A stretch of 64,000 nt of DNA. Origin: Rhodococcus sp. OK519. GTDB lineage: Bacteria > Actinomycetota > Actinomycetes > Mycobacteriales > Mycobacteriaceae. The DNA lies in assembly GCF_003051005.1 (NCBI RefSeq), contig NZ_QAOW01000001.1:930001-994000 (forward strand), read 5' to 3'. Positions 25,642 through 37,529 of this stretch are shown piece after piece. The position numbers were made by a program, and so were the translations under genes. The notes under the pieces are model-generated. The model worked only from the letters and a program-made list of their open reading frames with translations, was not told where the DNA came from and made no database searches. The stretch's first letter is position 1. Each line of letters begins with the position of its first letter.

Positions 25642-26946
25642 GTGAGTCCCGAGGAAGTGTTGGCGAGCTCCGGCAACGCCGCATGGATGCTCATGGCCGC
25701 GTCGCTGGTGTTGCTGATGACACCCGGCGTCGCGTTCTTCTACGGCGGCATGTCGAGGTCCAAGTCGGTCCTGAACATGATGATGATGTCGTTCGGCGCG
25801 ATGGCCGTGATCGGTGTCGTCTACGTGCTGTGGGGCTGGTCGATGTCCTACGGCACCCAGGACATCGGAGGCGTGTTCGCCAACCCCTTCGAGTTCTTCG
25901 GCCTGAAGGACAGCATCACCGACGCGGACGGCAACTTCATCGCCGGTGCGTGGGGTTACCCGAACGTCATCGACATCGCGTTCCAGGTGACGTTCGCGAT
26001 CATCACCACCGCGCTGATCAGCGGTGCGCTGGCAGAGCGCGTCAAGTTCAGCACGTGGATGGCCTTCTCGGCGATCTGGGTGACCGTCGTGTACTTCCCG
26101 CTGGCGCACATGGTGTGGGGTGGCGGCCTGCTGTCGGGTTCGGAGAACGGCATCGCGGCCAAGATCTTCGGCACCACCGATGACGGTGAGGGCGGGCTGG
26201 TGGCCGCGGTCGCTCCGATCGACTTCGCCGGCGGCACGGTCGTTCACATCAATGCCGGTATCGCCGCGTTCGTCCTCGCTGTGATCGTCGGCAAGCGAGC
26301 AGGCTTCGGCAAGACCGCGTACCGCCCGCACAATCTGCCGCTGGTGATGCTCGGCGCCGCGCTGCTGTGGTTCGGCTGGTTCGGCTTCAACGCGGGTTCG
26401 GCGTTCGCTGCCGACGGCGCAGCCGGTCTCGCCTGGGTGAACACCACGTCGGCCACGGCGGCCGCGATCCTCGGCTGGCTCGCCACCGAGCGCATCCGCG
26501 ATGGCAAGGCCACCAGCCTCGGCGCCGCGTCGGGTGCCGTCGCCGGCCTGGTCGCGATCACTCCCGCTGCCGGCGCGCTCAGCCCCGTCGGATCGCTCGT
26601 GCTCGGTGCGATCGCCGGCGTCCTGTCGGCCCTCGCTGTGGGTCTGAAGTACAAGTTCGGCTACGACGACTCCCTCGACGTCGTCGGCGTCCACCTGGTG
26701 TCGGGCCTGTGGGGCACGGTCGCGATCGGTTTCTTCGCCACCGAGACCGGACTGTTCTACGGCGGTGACTACAAGCAGCTGGTCGTCCAGATCGTGATCG
26801 CGGTAGCGGCTCTCGTGTTCACCGCGGTCCTCACCGCGATCATCGCCTTCGCACTCAAGCCCCTCGGATGGCGTGTCTCGAAGGAGACGGAAGCGCGCGG
26901 CATCGACGAGGGTGAACACGCCGAGACTGCGTACGACCTCGCCTGA
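25642..26946 (+). CDS. amtB: Ammonium transporter AmtB
   Basis: Trimeric ammonium channel subunit of 434 residues. The GTG start at 25642 has a strong AGGAGG 5 bp upstream (25631-25636), which excludes the in-frame ATG at 25603. About eleven transmembrane spans are visible, starting with MLMAASLVLLMTPGVAFFYG. The twin conducting histidines are in VVHINAGIAAFV and VGVHLVSGLWGT. It is followed by glnK 57 bp later; GlnK blocks the channel when nitrogen is plentiful. Confidence 0.97.
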   Translation: MSPEEVLASSGNAAWMLMAASLVLLMTPGVAFFYGGMSRSKSVLNMMMMSFGAMAVIGVVYVLWGWSMSYGTQDIGGVFANPFEFFGLKDSITDADGNFIAGAWGYPNVIDIAFQVTFAIITTALISGALAERVKFSTWMAFSAIWVTVVYFPLAHMVWGGGLLSGSENGIAAKIFGTTDDGEGGLVAAVAPIDFAGGTVVHINAGIAAFVLAVIVGKRAGFGKTAYRPHNLPLVMLGAALLWFGWFGFNAGSAFAADGAAGLAWVNTTSATAAAILGWLATERIRDGKATSLGAASGAVAGLVAITPAAGALSPVGSLVLGAIAGVLSALAVGLKYKFGYDDSLDVVGVHLVSGLWGTVAIGFFATETGLFYGGDYKQLVVQIVIAVAALVFTAVLTAIIAFALKPLGWRVSKETEARGIDEGEHAETAYDLA

Positions 26947-26961
26947 CGCGATACTTGATGA

Positions 26962-29869
<2,908 letters not shown>

Positions 29870-29882
29870 GCGGTCGACGGCC

Positions 29883-29927
29883 GGCGGTTGCTGCGGCGTC
29901 CACTCGGGCGTCGCCGCAGCAACCGCC
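29883..29927 (+). terminator. Hairpin terminator after glnD
   Basis: Perfect 16-bp inverted repeat (GGCGGTTGCTGCGGCG at 29883-29898 and its complement at 29912-29927), 13-nt loop, no T-run. It begins 14 bp after the glnD stop. Confidence 0.75.
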
Positions 29928-30027
29928 CGGGGTTGCCGCACGGATGTAGCCGCTCGAGCGGTTACCCTGGTTTCGAGAATATTCACGGCCCGCGGCCAGA
30001 CCAGCACAGAGCTCAGGAGCGCATTCG

Positions 30028-31602
30028 GTGTTCGAATCCCTTTCCGACCGGTTGACCGGAGCCCTCAAGGATCTGCGTGGCAAGGGTCGACTCTCCGGAG
30101 CCGACATCGACGCCACGTGCCGCGAGATCCGTCTCGCGCTCCTCGAGGCGGACGTCGCGCTGCCCGTCGTCCGGTCCTTCATTGCGAGGATCAAGGAGCG
30201 CGCGAAGGGCGTCGAGGTCTCGGGCGCGCTCAACCCGGCGCAGCAGGTCGTCAAGATCGTCAACGAGGAGCTCGTCGGCATCCTCGGTGGTGAGACGCGT
30301 CGTCTGCAGTTCGCGAAGACGCCGCCGACCGTGATCATGCTGGCCGGTTTGCAGGGTTCCGGTAAGACCACCCTCGCCGGCAAGCTCGCCAAGTGGCTCA
30401 AGGATCAGGGCCATACCCCGCTGCTCGTGGCGTGTGACCTCCAGCGTCCGGGCGCCGTGAGCCAGCTCAAGATTGTCGGCGAGCGTGCCGGTGCCGCCGT
30501 GTTCGCGCCGCACCCCGGCACGTCCATCGGTGGCGGCGACAACCCGCTCGGTATCTCGGCGGCCGACCCGGTCGAGGTCGCGCGCGCCGGCGTCGAGGAA
30601 GCCCGCGCCAAGCAGTACGACGTCGTGATCGTGGACACCGCCGGCCGCCTCGGCATCGACGAGGAGCTCATGGAGCAGGCCGCGGGCATCCGCGACGCCG
30701 TGCAGCCCGACGAGACGCTCTTCGTGCTCGACGCCATGATCGGTCAGGACGCGGTGCACACCGCGGAGGCGTTCAAGACGGGTGTCGGCTTCACCGGTGT
30801 CGTGCTCACCAAGCTCGACGGCGACGCCCGCGGTGGTGCCGCGCTGAGCGTCCGTGAGATCACCGGCGAGCCGATCCTCTTCGCGTCGACCGGTGAGAAG
30901 CTCGAGGACTTCGACGTCTTCCACCCCGACCGCATGTCCAGCCGCATCCTCGGCATGGGTGACGTGCTCACGCTCATCGAGCAGGCCGAGCAGGTGTTCG
31001 ACGCCCAGCAGGCCGAGGCCACTGCGGCGAAGATCGGCTCGGGCGAGCTGACCCTCGAGGACTTCCTCGAGCAGATGATGGCTGTGCGCAAGATGGGTCC
31101 GATCGGCAACCTGCTCGGCATGCTGCCGGGTGCCGGTCAGATGAAGGACGCGCTCGCCAACGTCGACGAGAAGCAGCTCGACCGCATTCAGGCGATCATC
31201 CGCGGCATGACGCCGGCCGAGCGTGACAACCCGAAGATCATCAACGGCTCCCGTCGTCTGCGCATCGCGAACGGCTCGGGTGTGAAGGTCTCCGACGTCA
31301 ACCAGCTCGTCGAGCGCTTCTTCGAGGCCCGCAAGATGATGGCCGCGATGGCCGGCCGCATGGGCATGCCGGGTGCGCGCAAGCAGATCAAGGGCAAGAA
31401 GGGGAAGAAGGGCAAGAAGGGCGGCAAGGGTCCGACGCAGCCGAAGATCCGCGGTGGTTTCCCGGGCGGCTTCCCCGCGGGTATGCCGGGTGGCATGCCG
31501 GCCGGCTTCCCGGACATCTCGAGCATGCCGAAGGGTCTCGACCAGCTTCCCCCGGGACTCGAGGGCATCGACCTGTCGCAGCTCAAGCTCCCCAAGAAGT
31601 AG
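30028..31602 (+). CDS. ffh: Signal recognition particle protein Ffh
   Basis: SRP GTPase of 524 residues that binds 4.5S RNA and signal sequences. It starts at GTG 30028. The NG domain has GLQGSGKTTLAGKLA, DTAGRLGIDEEL and TKLDGDARGG. The M domain (about 300-435) has the Met-rich FLEQMMAVRKMGPIGNLLGM segment. The C-terminal tail is unusual for length and composition: a lysine/glycine run (KKGKKGKKGGKG) followed by Gly/Met/Pro repeats, common in actinobacterial Ffh. The upstream gap holds a perfect palindrome CCGCTCGAGCGG at 29950-29961. Confidence 0.97.
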   Translation: MFESLSDRLTGALKDLRGKGRLSGADIDATCREIRLALLEADVALPVVRSFIARIKERAKGVEVSGALNPAQQVVKIVNEELVGILGGETRRLQFAKTPPTVIMLAGLQGSGKTTLAGKLAKWLKDQGHTPLLVACDLQRPGAVSQLKIVGERAGAAVFAPHPGTSIGGGDNPLGISAADPVEVARAGVEEARAKQYDVVIVDTAGRLGIDEELMEQAAGIRDAVQPDETLFVLDAMIGQDAVHTAEAFKTGVGFTGVVLTKLDGDARGGAALSVREITGEPILFASTGEKLEDFDVFHPDRMSSRILGMGDVLTLIEQAEQVFDAQQAEATAAKIGSGELTLEDFLEQMMAVRKMGPIGNLLGMLPGAGQMKDALANVDEKQLDRIQAIIRGMTPAERDNPKIINGSRRLRIANGSGVKVSDVNQLVERFFEARKMMAAMAGRMGMPGARKQIKGKKGKKGKKGGKGPTQPKIRGGFPGGFPAGMPGGMPAGFPDISSMPKGLDQLPPGLEGIDLSQLKLPKK

Positions 31603-31608
31603 GCGGCC

Positions 31609-32718
31609 GTGGCAGCGTCCAATCCTGCCGGGTTCCACGTTCGTGGCACCGGTCTGCCCGACGAGCAGCCGTTCGAGCTGTGGATCCGGGACGGGAAGCT
31701 CTCCGTCGAGCCGGTCCCGGGTGCGCAGACGTTGTGCACCGAGGGCTGGATCCTGCCCGGGCTCGTCGATGCCCACTGCCACATCGGGATTCGTTACGGC
31801 GGCGGCGCCGAAGACTTGGGCGGGGTGCTGGCACAGGCACGGACCGAACGTGATGCCGGCGTCCTGCTGGTGCGGGACGCCGGGTCGCCCGTCGACACCC
31901 GTTCGCTCGACGAGGTCGCTGGCCTGCCGCGGATCATTCGCGCCGGACGGCACATCGCTGCGCCCAAGCGCTACATCCGTGGGCTGCCGGTCGACCTCGA
32001 GGACGAGTCGCAGCTGCCCGACGAGGTGGTGCGGCAGGCGCGTGCCGGTGACGGCTGGGTGAAGCTGGTGGGGGACTGGATCGACCGCGAGGTCGGGGAC
32101 CTGGCGCCGCTGTGGAGCGACGGCATCCTCGTCGACGCGATCGAGGCCGCGCACCGCGAGGGCGCCCGCGTCACCGCACACGTCTTCGGCGAGGACGCGC
32201 TACCCGGACTCATCGAGGCGGGCATCGACTGCATCGAGCACGGCACCGGCCTCACCGACACAACGATCGCGATGATGGCCGAACGCGGCACCGCGCTGGT
32301 GCCGACGCTGATCAATATCGACAACTTCCCCGAAATTGCCGATGGCGCCACCAAATTCCCGGTGTACGCCGCACACATGCGCGACCTGTATTCGCGCGTG
32401 AACGACACCATCGGTGCCGCCCGCGACGCCGGTATCCCGATCTACGCGGGCACCGACGCCGGCGGACACGTCCGGCACGGCCGGATCGCCGACGAGGTCG
32501 CCTCGCTCGGCAAGGTCGGCATGACCCCCACCGAGGCCCTCGGCGCCGCGTGCTGGAACGCCCAGACCTGGCTCGGCGGTGGCGGACTCGAGCCCGGCGC
32601 TCCAGCGGATCTCATTGTCTACGAGCAGGATCCGCGAACGGGTCCCGAGGTGCTGTCGCAGCCGTCGCTCGTCGTGGTCGGCGGCGAGGTCGTGACGGCG
32701 CGGGGTTCGTTCGCCTGA
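31609..32718 (+). CDS. Amidohydrolase-family metal-dependent hydrolase
   Basis: Protein of 369 residues starting at GTG 31609, only 6 bp after ffh and so probably cotranscribed. It is an amidohydrolase-superfamily TIM barrel: metal ligands His56 and His58 in VDAHCHIGIR, later His in TAHVFGED and IEHGTG, and the final Asp in YAGTDAGG. The N-terminal strands and the C-terminal GLEPGAPADLIVYEQDP form the beta-sandwich typical of imidazolonepropionase- or dihydroorotase-like members. The substrate is not known. M. tuberculosis has a homologue next to ffh (Rv2915c). Confidence 0.85.
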   Translation: MAASNPAGFHVRGTGLPDEQPFELWIRDGKLSVEPVPGAQTLCTEGWILPGLVDAHCHIGIRYGGGAEDLGGVLAQARTERDAGVLLVRDAGSPVDTRSLDEVAGLPRIIRAGRHIAAPKRYIRGLPVDLEDESQLPDEVVRQARAGDGWVKLVGDWIDREVGDLAPLWSDGILVDAIEAAHREGARVTAHVFGEDALPGLIEAGIDCIEHGTGLTDTTIAMMAERGTALVPTLINIDNFPEIADGATKFPVYAAHMRDLYSRVNDTIGAARDAGIPIYAGTDAGGHVRHGRIADEVASLGKVGMTPTEALGAACWNAQTWLGGGGLEPGAPADLIVYEQDPRTGPEVLSQPSLVVVGGEVVTARGSFA

Positions 32719-32742
32719 GTCTGCGGTGCCCTCAGCGCCGCT

Positions 32743-32805
32743 GTCGCACACCTTTTGTCGGCGTCGCACACCTTTTCCCTACTGAAAAGGTGTGCGACGC
32801 CGACA
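32743..32805. repeat. Long inverted repeat with an extra direct copy; probable terminator
   Basis: A perfect 21-bp inverted repeat (32756-32776 and 32785-32805, loop 8 nt) starts 37 bp after the amidohydrolase stop. Its core GTCGCACACCTTTT occurs a third time as a direct copy at 32743-32756. The ends of the arms at the loop are T4/A4. It can serve as a terminator on the plus strand, but the third copy suggests a protein-binding site or a small repeat family. Confidence 0.65.
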
Positions 32806-32842
32806 GAAACTGTGTGATGATCCGGACGACGGGAGGTGATCC

Positions 32843-34069
32843 GTGACATCTCGTCAGAACAATGGTGAAGGCGTCAGCGTGCAGGTCGGCGACGTCGTCG
32901 CTTTTCGGCTGCGCGCGCACAATCTGACGGACAGGCGACCTGTCGACGAGCTCCTCGACGTGGTGGGTGCCTGTGGTGTGCAGAACAGCCCGCCGGGGTC
33001 GGCGCTGCTCGCGTTGCACGCCCGCGTCGAGGGCGTGACGCGGGAACTCGTCGACCACCTGGTCGCGGTGGACCGCAGCCTGCTGCAGTCGTGGTCCGTG
33101 CGCGGTGCACCGTTGTACTTCCCGACCGTTGATGCGCCGGTGTTCACGACAGGCGTCCTGCCGGCGACCGAGAAGGCGCGGATGCATCTGATCGTCGGCG
33201 TGGAGCAGGCACTGGCGAAACTCGGGTTGGGGTTGGACGAAACGGTCGACCTCATCGCAGAGGAGATCGGGGCCGTACTCCCCGGGCGGCAACTGGCGAT
33301 CGACGAACTCGGCAGAGAACTGGCCGAGCGCATCGGGCTCACCATGCCGATCGCCCGACGCGAGATCTGGTCGGCGCCGGGTCCCTACGGCGCACGCGTG
33401 CCACTGGGGGAGGCCGTCGTCCATTTCTGTCTCCGGATACTGACGCTGCGCGGAATGGTCTGTCTCGCACCGCGCAGCGGGAACAGGGCGCCGTTCGTCC
33501 TGCTCGACGAATGGCTGGGCGGGCCGTTGCCGCACCTCGAGCCCGCCACCGCCCGCGCCGAACTGCTGCGCCGCTACCTGCACTGCTACGGCCCGTCCAC
33601 GCGCAAGGACTTCGCAGCCTGGGTGGGTGTCCGCACCGGTGACGTCGGACCGTGGTGGGCCACGATCGAGGACGAACTCGTGGCTGTCGATGTCGAGGGC
33701 AGCCCGGCGTGGATCCTGGCCGGCGATCTGGCAGACCTGCAGTCGCCGCCCCCAACCTGCGGGGTGCGGCTACTGCCACCGTATGACCCGTACCTGCAGA
33801 TGCGTGACCGGGAAACGATCGTCGACAGGAAGCGTCATCGTGCGGTGTGGAAGACGGTCGGCGATCCCGGCGCGGTGCTGGCCGACGGCGAGATCGTCGG
33901 GACTTGGCGCCCTCGCAAGAGCGGTCGTCGACTGACGTTGACGGTCGAGACGTTCGGGACGCTGAGCGCCGCGGTCCGCACACAGTTACATGGGGAGGCC
34001 GAAGGCGTGGCCGCGTTGCGCGGGGCGTCGGCGGTGCAGGTCGAGTTCGAGGGCTTGTCGAACCGCTAG
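32843..34069 (+). CDS. Winged-helix DNA-binding domain protein (HTH_42 / YcaQ-like)
   Basis: Protein of 408 residues starting at GTG 32843 after GGGAGG at 32831-32836. It resembles the winged-helix family DUF1006/HTH_42, whose bacterial members include AlkX and YcaQ DNA glycosylases. Seen: the N-terminal FRLRAHNLTDRRP, GAPLYFPTVDAPVF, RYLHCYGPSTRKDFAAWVGV (wing/helix region) and LLPPYDPYLQMRDRETIVD near the C-terminus. A role in repair of crosslinked or alkylated DNA is possible but not shown. Its end overlaps the convergent gene by 4 bp. Confidence 0.8.
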   Translation: MTSRQNNGEGVSVQVGDVVAFRLRAHNLTDRRPVDELLDVVGACGVQNSPPGSALLALHARVEGVTRELVDHLVAVDRSLLQSWSVRGAPLYFPTVDAPVFTTGVLPATEKARMHLIVGVEQALAKLGLGLDETVDLIAEEIGAVLPGRQLAIDELGRELAERIGLTMPIARREIWSAPGPYGARVPLGEAVVHFCLRILTLRGMVCLAPRSGNRAPFVLLDEWLGGPLPHLEPATARAELLRRYLHCYGPSTRKDFAAWVGVRTGDVGPWWATIEDELVAVDVEGSPAWILAGDLADLQSPPPTCGVRLLPPYDPYLQMRDRETIVDRKRHRAVWKTVGDPGAVLADGEIVGTWRPRKSGRRLTLTVETFGTLSAAVRTQLHGEAEGVAALRGASAVQVEFEGLSNR

Positions 34070-35049
34070 CCGAGTTGCTGCATCAGCGAGAGCAGGTTCG
34101 CCACACCCCAGTGCTCGACGATCCTGCCGTCACGCACCCGCATCACATCGACGGTGTCGAACGACACCGCACGCCCGGTGGGGGCGACGCCCATGAACGC
34201 TCCGCGGTGCGTGCCGAGGTAGGTCTTGTACGTGGTCACCAGGTCGCGGTCGGACGACTGCCAGTGGATGTCGGCCCGGAAGTCCGGGAAGGCCGAGCGC
34301 AGGGACTGGTAAAGGAGTCTGGTGCCGTCCTTGTCGGGGGTCAGTCCGGGCTGCGGTGTGTGGTCCACGTAGTCGTCGGCGAACAGTTCGTCGAACACCG
34401 CGAAGTTGCCGCCGCCCTGGACCTCGTCGGTGTTCCGGCGAACGACGGCCTTGACGGCGCCGCCGTCGGGGGTGGGTGACGAATTGCTCAGGGAGCCAAC
34501 CGAATCGATAGCATGGCGTCCGCTCGACGCCGATGCCAGACGGGCGATGCTCTCGGCGACCAGTGGGGTCTCGCGGCGAACGTGATCGCTGCACGCCGCA
34601 TGGCACGACGCGGCCGCATCCTCGAAGGTGATCGCGTGCTCGTCGAGGAACGCGAAGTAGTCCCCGGTGGGAACCACGGAGATCCGGTCGGAGATGGTGC
34701 AGCGGCCGTCGTCGGTGGGTTGGGCCCGCAACTCCCAGATCACCTCGACGGTCGTCCTGCCCTCGTCAGCCAGAGCCTCCGACGTCGACACCATCCGGCA
34801 GTGATGTGGCTCGACGACCTCACCGACGAAGTGATGGATCATGAGGGCGTCACCGAACATCTCGACTGCGATGGGCCGTGGCGACCCGTCCTCGCCGGTC
34901 CCGACACCGATCGTGACGTGGTCGGAAGGGCAGCATCGACGGAACTCCGCTTCGGGGAGCGAGAACAACCACTCACCGATGTCCACCCTGTCGGCGGGCA
35001 CGTCGACGACGTGGATGCGGGTCGAGTCCGAGAGCACGCGTGTGGACAT
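34066..35049 (-). CDS. Two-domain protein: SRPBCC-like domain fused to SnoaL-like domain
   Basis: Protein of 327 residues. Residues 1-165 look like a SRPBCC/polyketide-cyclase-type ligand-binding domain (TRIHVVDVPADRVDIGEWLF, then VIWELRAQPTDDGRCTI). Residues 200-327 are a SnoaL/NTF2-like ester-cyclase domain (FDELFADDYVDHTPQPGL, FPDFRADIHWQSSDRD, MRVRDGRIVEHWGVAN). The two are normally separate proteins. No catalytic role can be assigned. It converges on the winged-helix gene and is divergent from the DUF6412 gene. Confidence 0.65.
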   Translation of the reverse strand: MSTRVLSDSTRIHVVDVPADRVDIGEWLFSLPEAEFRRCCPSDHVTIGVGTGEDGSPRPIAVEMFGDALMIHHFVGEVVEPHHCRMVSTSEALADEGRTTVEVIWELRAQPTDDGRCTISDRISVVPTGDYFAFLDEHAITFEDAAASCHAACSDHVRRETPLVAESIARLASASSGRHAIDSVGSLSNSSPTPDGGAVKAVVRRNTDEVQGGGNFAVFDELFADDYVDHTPQPGLTPDKDGTRLLYQSLRSAFPDFRADIHWQSSDRDLVTTYKTYLGTHRGAFMGVAPTGRAVSFDTVDVMRVRDGRIVEHWGVANLLSLMQQLG

Positions 35050-35242
35050 CGTCGTCCCCCAGTTGCTGCAGATGGTCGTGCGCCGGGATCAGCCGCGACA
35101 ACGAAACGCTAGCGCCGCGAACGGGGACGTCGTCCGTGGTCCGGCGAATGGTTGCAGCTTCGACACCCGGCAGGCGCGCGGCGCTGTGCCCGACACCGGC
35201 CCGCCGTGTTGGAAATGTTCCGTTGCTCGGTACCCTCGACCC

Positions 35243-35563
35243 ATGGCACGGATCTGGTCGAGACTTGCGAGGAAGCTGAACACGGTTCAGCTCACGTGGG
35301 TTGCCGTGCTGGCATTGGTGATCGCGACGACGGCCGCCACCGACGGCGCTGCCGCAGTGGCCAGTGCGGCCGTCACGGTTGCTCTTGTTCTCGTTGTCTC
35401 GGGGCGTTCGCTCTCGGAGCTTCATTCACTGACGGCACCGGCGATCGGGCCACCGCGCGAGGAGCAACACCTGCGTGGGGCATTCCGTCGGCAGAGTGCG
35501 CCGAACACGCCGGGGCGTCCCCGTCGACCCCGAGCACCCGGACAGGTTCTCGCCGCCGCATAG
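35243..35563 (+). CDS. DUF6412-like small membrane protein
   Basis: Protein of 106 residues starting at ATG 35243. Residues 18-58 form two closely spaced hydrophobic helices (WVAVLALVIATTAATDGAAA and VASAAVTVALVLVVSG). The C-terminal half is Pro/Arg-rich and probably cytoplasmic. It resembles DUF6412 proteins, which are found beside yidC-like genes in Rhodococcus and Nocardia. Function is unknown; the position before a YidC homologue suggests a membrane-protein insertion role. Confidence 0.65.
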   Translation: MARIWSRLARKLNTVQLTWVAVLALVIATTAATDGAAAVASAAVTVALVLVVSGRSLSELHSLTAPAIGPPREEQHLRGAFRRQSAPNTPGRPRRPRAPGQVLAAA

Positions 35564-35690
35564 CGACCCCTCGCTGTGCCGCGCAGGTGAACCCTGTCCG
35601 TCTTGCGCCGCAGCTGTCCGAAGGACGCCGGCGCGTCAACCATCCGCGTGATTCGACCCCTCGTGTCGTCGCGCGGCGAAGAGGTGCCCG

Positions 35691-36650
35691 ATGCTCGATT
35701 TCATCTACTATCCCGTCTCTGCGATCTTGTGGTTCTGGCACAAAGTGTTCGGCTCGATGCTCGGTCCGGACAACGGATTCGCTTGGGCCCTCGCCGTGGT
35801 TCTCCTCGTCTTCACCCTGCGTCTTCTCCTGCTCAAACCCGCGATTCGGCAGATTCGCACGAGCCGCCAGATGCGGGACCTGCAACCCCAGATCAAGGCA
35901 TTGCAGAAGGCGCACGCCGGCGATCGTCAACGCATGGCGGTGGAGATGCAGAAGCTGCAGAAGGAGCATGGATTCAACCCGTTGATGGGCTGCTTGCCGG
36001 TGCTTGTGCAGGCGCCGGTGTTCATCGGGCTCTACCACGTTCTGCGATCGTTCAACCGCACCGGAACCGGTCACGGCGGGCTCGGAATGACGGCGCAGGA
36101 CAACGCGAACACCGCGAACTACATCTTCAGTGCTGCCGATGTGCAGTCGTTCCTCAACGCCCGACTGTTCGGTGCTCCGATCTCGACGGCGATCACCTCA
36201 CCGCAGAGCACTCTCGAATCGTTCGCGTCGCATGGCGGAGTTCCGAGCATCGCGGCGATCGCGGCCGTGGCGATTCCCCTGATGGTGATCGCTTCCCTTG
36301 CCACGCACTTCAACGCGCGGGCGTCGTTGGCCAGGCAGAGTCCGGACGCCGCTGCCAACCCGCAGACCGCGATCATGAACAAGCTCATGCTGTGGGTGTT
36401 CCCGGTGGGCGTCCTCGTCGGAGGGCCGTTCCTGATCATCGCGATCCTGTTGTACTGGGTGGGTAACAACATCTGGACCTACGCGCAGCAGCACTTCGTG
36501 TTCGCCCGGCTCGACAGGGAAGACGCCGCCAAGGAACGGGAACTCGCGCAACGCCAGCGCGGAGTCGCACCGGCACCGGGCGCCCGGCCCACCAGCGCTC
36601 CGGCGAAGCCCCGGCGGAAACCGAACAGAACGAAGGCGAATCGTCGCTGA
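35691..36650 (+). CDS. yidC: YidC/Oxa1-family membrane protein insertase homologue
   Basis: Protein of 319 residues starting [20 protein letters not shown], with five hydrophobic spans. Seen are the conserved [21 protein letters not shown] (with the hydrophilic-groove Arg), the cytoplasmic hairpin rich in Gln/Lys, the [20 protein letters not shown] segment, and a basic C-terminal tail. It is not next to rpmH/rnpA, so it is probably a second YidC copy. The upstream DUF6412 gene is 127 bp away. A 68-bp repeat with a terminator hairpin begins 11 bp after the stop. Confidence 0.9.
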   Translation: MLDFIYYPVSAILWFWHKVFGSMLGPDNGFAWALAVVLLVFTLRLLLLKPAIRQIRTSRQMRDLQPQIKALQKAHAGDRQRMAVEMQKLQKEHGFNPLMGCLPVLVQAPVFIGLYHVLRSFNRTGTGHGGLGMTAQDNANTANYIFSAADVQSFLNARLFGAPISTAITSPQSTLESFASHGGVPSIAAIAAVAIPLMVIASLATHFNARASLARQSPDAAANPQTAIMNKLMLWVFPVGVLVGGPFLIIAILLYWVGNNIWTYAQQHFVFARLDREDAAKERELAQRQRGVAPAPGARPTSAPAKPRRKPNRTKANRR

Positions 36651-36661
36651 ACCCACCGACG

Positions 36662-36729
36662 AAACGAGGTCACGAACCCCGTCGGAGTTCGTGACCTCGT
36701 TGGTGCAGTTCGTGGAACTGCGGCTGGTG
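36662..36729. repeat. 68-bp direct repeat, left copy
   Basis: Matches 38649-38716 at 67 of 68 positions in the same orientation. It contains a perfect 15-bp hairpin (36663-36677 / 36687-36701, arm AACGAGGTCACGAAC) and a second short hairpin GCAGTTC-GTG-GAACTGC. It lies between yidC and the TetR gene and can serve as terminator for both. It ends exactly where the right copy enters tRNA-Leu. Confidence 0.9.
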
Positions 36730-36822
36730 TGCGGTTCGCGTTGCCTGGCCTCAGGCGATTTCTCGACCGTCGAGCGTGGGCGCACTTCGCCGAAAGGGGT
36801 TGTGACTCAGTCCTGTTCTCGT

Positions 36823-37410
36823 CTATCGATTGGATCCGCCGAGTACGCCGGTGACAAGCAGTTGCACCAGGCGGTCGGCGTCGTAGGCGGGATCCGCGGC
36901 CGCCCCGATGCACAGGTTTCCGATGCCCTTCATCAGGTTGTATGCGTCGACCGGCGGGACGTGTCCAGCGCCGGTATGCCCGAACGCCGCCTGGAGGAGC
37001 GACCCGCAGACCGGTACGAGGCGATCGACGAAGTAAGCGTGCAGCGCATCGGACCCAGCGCTGTCGCCCTGCAGTGCGCCGGCCAGACCGTGCTTGGTGA
37101 CCAGGAACTCCACGAACAGTGCGACCCACGCCCGCAATGCCGCCTCCGGCGTCGGGCTTTCGTCGAGCAGCCTCGAGCCGGCGTCCGCGCACGCCTCGAC
37201 CTGGTGGCGGTACACCGCCACCACAAGTTCCGGACGCGTCGGGAAATGCCGGTAGATCGTCCCCATCCCGACCCCGGCCCTCGCCGCGATCTCCCGGACC
37301 GGCGCGTCGACGCCGGATGTGACGAACACCGCTGCCGCCGCGTCGAGAAGGGCCTGCTCGTTCCGGCGCGCGTCGGCGCGCTTGGTCCGGCGATCGCTCT
37401 CATCGGTCAC
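36823..37410 (-). CDS. TetR-family transcription regulator
   Basis: Repressor of 195 residues. The GTG at 37410 is favoured because GGAGGA (minus strand, plus 37420-37425) lies 9 bp upstream; a GTG at 37419 abuts that site. The N-terminal helix-turn-helix is VREIAARAGVGMGTIYRHFP, and the C-terminal ligand-binding half is typical in length. It is divergent from an alpha/beta-hydrolase gene, with two palindromes in the gap, so it probably represses itself and the hydrolase. Confidence 0.88.
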   Translation of the reverse strand: MTDESDRRTKRADARRNEQALLDAAAAVFVTSGVDAPVREIAARAGVGMGTIYRHFPTRPELVVAVYRHQVEACADAGSRLLDESPTPEAALRAWVALFVEFLVTKHGLAGALQGDSAGSDALHAYFVDRLVPVCGSLLQAAFGHTGAGHVPPVDAYNLMKGIGNLCIGAAADPAYDADRLVQLLVTGVLGGSNR

Positions 37411-37446
37411 AGAACACACTCCTCCATGTCGTCACGGGTTGCTATC

Positions 37447-37484
37447 CGGAACATTGCTCCGTATTGTTTCGGAACAGCGCTCCG
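37447..37484. promoter_or_regulatory. Tandem palindromic operators between tetR and hydrolase genes
   Basis: CGGAACATTGCTCCG at 37447-37461 and CGGAACAGCGCTCCG at 37470-37484 are two 15-bp quasi-palindromes spaced 23 bp centre to centre. They are good candidate sites for the divergent TetR protein. Confidence 0.6.
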
Positions 37485-37529
37485 ATTTCCATTATTGCAG
37501 GGCCTAGCACCTCGAAAGGACCCCCAGCC

